Origin: CAZAGT01 sp964484515
GTDB lineage: Bacteria; Desulfobacterota; DSM-4660; Desulfatiglandales; HGW-15
NCBI GenBank assembly: GCA_964484515.1
Contig: CAZAGT010000314.1
Span: forward strand, 1-5,985
Reading direction: 5' to 3'
DNA: 5,985 nt
Part shown: positions 5,382 through 5,985 of the stretch, piece by piece
Layout of the letters: each line of letters opens with the position of its first letter
Position numbering within the stretch: position 1 is the first letter of the stretch
The notes under the pieces: generated by a model
What the model saw: only the letters and a program-made list of their open reading frames with translations
What the model was told of the DNA's origin: nothing
Database searches by the model: none
Made by a program: the position numbers and the translations under genes

Positions 5382-5497
5382 GCCGTCCCTGCGTATATAA
5401 GGAAGCGCGCCCGGCCTATCGATGGTAGGAAACCGATTGCACGCGCACAGTTGACAGCTCGGGAGGGCAGAGGGGGGAATCAAGAAGGAGCAGTGCG
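5382..5497. other. Short gene-free interval
   Basis: Between the helix-turn-helix frame and the small membrane-protein start no gene is seen. A TTGACA at 5451-5456 lacks a matching -10 box. A good ribosome-binding site, AAGGAG (5485-5490), serves the ATG at 5498. Confidence 0.4.
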
Positions 5498-5563
5498 ATG
5501 AAAGGGCCTCAGATTTTTGTGATAATTTTCGGTTTGCTCTCAGGTGACCGCAGATTGTCCTAG
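5498..5563 (+). pseudogene. Truncated start of a small prophage membrane protein
   Basis: A 21-residue frame, MKGPQIFVIIFGLLSGDRRLS, has an excellent ribosome-binding site (AAGGAG, seven bases before the ATG). Residues 1-16 look like the start of small one- or two-helix prophage membrane proteins that begin M(K/N)GPQI and normally run about 50-60 residues; that comparison is from memory. After residue 16 the sequence becomes polar and stops, so the gene appears cut off by a deletion or junction near 5545. Its stop codon overlaps the stop of the convergent 98-residue gene. The alternative is a genuine 21-residue peptide. Confidence 0.4.
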
Positions 5564-5856
5564 GGTTTTTCCCAAAGTATTTTCTTGGACAATTTAGCCT
5601 GCTTCAGCGCTTCTTCCACCACGCCTCTCAGTTCCTCAAGTGGGCAGGCTGCTCGGATGAAAAGCTCGACCTCTTTTTGTTTCAGATCTTCGCGGGTGAC
5701 CTCCACTTGGTCAGATTCATCCAACATATGTTCGATGTGATTGCCGAGGAACTCCAATTTGTGAATGACCTCTTCATCAGGAAGCACGCGACCCAACGGG
5801 TCCGCCGTGGTGGGACCATCAAATTGGTAGTACGCTCTCAGTTTTATTTCAGACAT
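5560..5856 (-). CDS. Hypothetical protein, 98 aa
   Basis: A 98-residue soluble protein that I do not recognise. It starts MSEIKLRAYYQFDGP and has an acidic middle (HMLDESDQVEVTREDL), a single cysteine in IRAACPLEELR, and a lysine-rich helix near the end (EEALKQAKLSKKILWEKP). There is no signal peptide or membrane segment. The alternation of a short strand region and amphipathic helices suggests a small alpha/beta fold. The ATG has AGAGGTG a few bases upstream, and a candidate promoter lies at 5898-5926, so the gene appears intact and independently expressed. It converges on the truncated membrane-protein frame, with overlapping stop codons. Confidence 0.7.
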   Translation of the reverse strand: MSEIKLRAYYQFDGPTTADPLGRVLPDEEVIHKLEFLGNHIEHMLDESDQVEVTREDLKQKEVELFIRAACPLEELRGVVEEALKQAKLSKKILWEKP

Positions 5857-5897
5857 AGTTTCACCTCTTACTGTTTAGTTAACTCCAACCGAAATCA

Positions 5898-5926
5898 AAA
5901 ATACATCAGTTAATCCAGGACCTCAA
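5898..5926 (-). promoter_or_regulatory. Candidate promoter of the 98-aa gene
   Basis: On the minus strand TTGAGG (5926-5921) and TATTTT (5903-5898) are separated by exactly 17 bases, each matching four of six consensus bases. The position, about 40 bases before the start codon, fits the 98-residue gene. Confidence 0.45.
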
Positions 5927-5936
5927 TTGCATGCCT

Positions 5937-5985
5937 ATTCCGACAAAACTGTCCACCTGATCCGAAGGATTCCGTCCACCCGTTC
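5937..5985. repeat. Repeated GTCCACC / ATTCCG units, possible IS end
   Basis: GTCCACC occurs at 5951-5957 and 5974-5980, and ATTCCG at 5937-5942 and 5969-5974, with an ATCC-gaa-GGAT inverted repeat between. Interleaved copies of GTCCACC and GGAAT-like boxes starting at a TG resemble the multiple terminal repeats of IS21-family elements. The window stops here, so no transposase can be seen. Confidence 0.3.

Noticed and set aside
5405..5415. GCGCGCCCGGC, an inverted 11-base match to the 3' end of tRNA-Arg (2456-2466), considered as an att site
   Set aside because: It is short, made only of G and C, in inverted orientation, and continues no further into the tRNA.
5121..5483. 120-codon minus-strand frame
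   Set aside because: Most of it is the reverse of the helix-turn-helix gene and reads as proline/leucine-rich noise; only its last 24 codons have a plausible start.

Overview
The window looks like a bacterial chromosome segment in which an ordinary housekeeping block borders a tRNA-linked accessory region. TruA, S9 and L13 are all of normal bacterial length and motif content. Their style and the small protein at 417-578 suggest a Desulfobacterota-like (deltaproteobacterial) organism, but that is an impression from memory of similar sequences, not a measured placement.

Left part (1-593): no convincing gene in the first 400 bases. This stretch holds a palindromic intergenic repeat, several inverted repeats that could fold as RNA, and a strong intrinsic terminator on the + strand (355-402). 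The terminator sits only 14 bases upstream of the start codon of a 53-residue protein (417-578, +). That layout resembles an attenuated or riboregulated leader. The small gene converges on truA.

Housekeeping part (594-2625): the minus-strand cluster rplM - rpsI - truA is transcribed right to left. rplM and rpsI abut exactly. A clean terminator between rpsI and truA explains why the longest truA reading frame is not the real start. Diverging from rplM are two tRNA genes on the + strand, tRNA-Arg(TCG) and tRNA-Lys(CTT), with a near-consensus promoter in front and a 12-bp GNRA-capped terminator behind.

Accessory part (2626-5985): gene content changes abruptly after the tRNA-Lys terminator. About 330 bases without a gene carry tandem 11-bp repeats. 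Three clear minus-strand genes follow: a zinc-ribbon plus DUF4145 protein, a 347-residue acidic protein resembling phage scaffolding proteins, and a 55-residue protein. The last two share a small sequence motif, so they probably belong to one phage-like module. Imperfect hairpins separate these genes. Near 5200 the orientation flips: a short recombinase-type helix-turn-helix protein and what looks like the truncated start of a small prophage membrane protein lie on the + strand. A 98-residue protein of unknown function and repeats resembling an IS21-type transposon end close the window. No integrase, capsid, portal or terminase gene is visible. The accessory part therefore reads as a degraded or rearranged prophage or island remnant next to tRNA-Lys. 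I did not find a complete, recognisable new system; the best leads are the leader at 200-417, the shared motif of the two phage-like proteins, and the DUF4145 protein.
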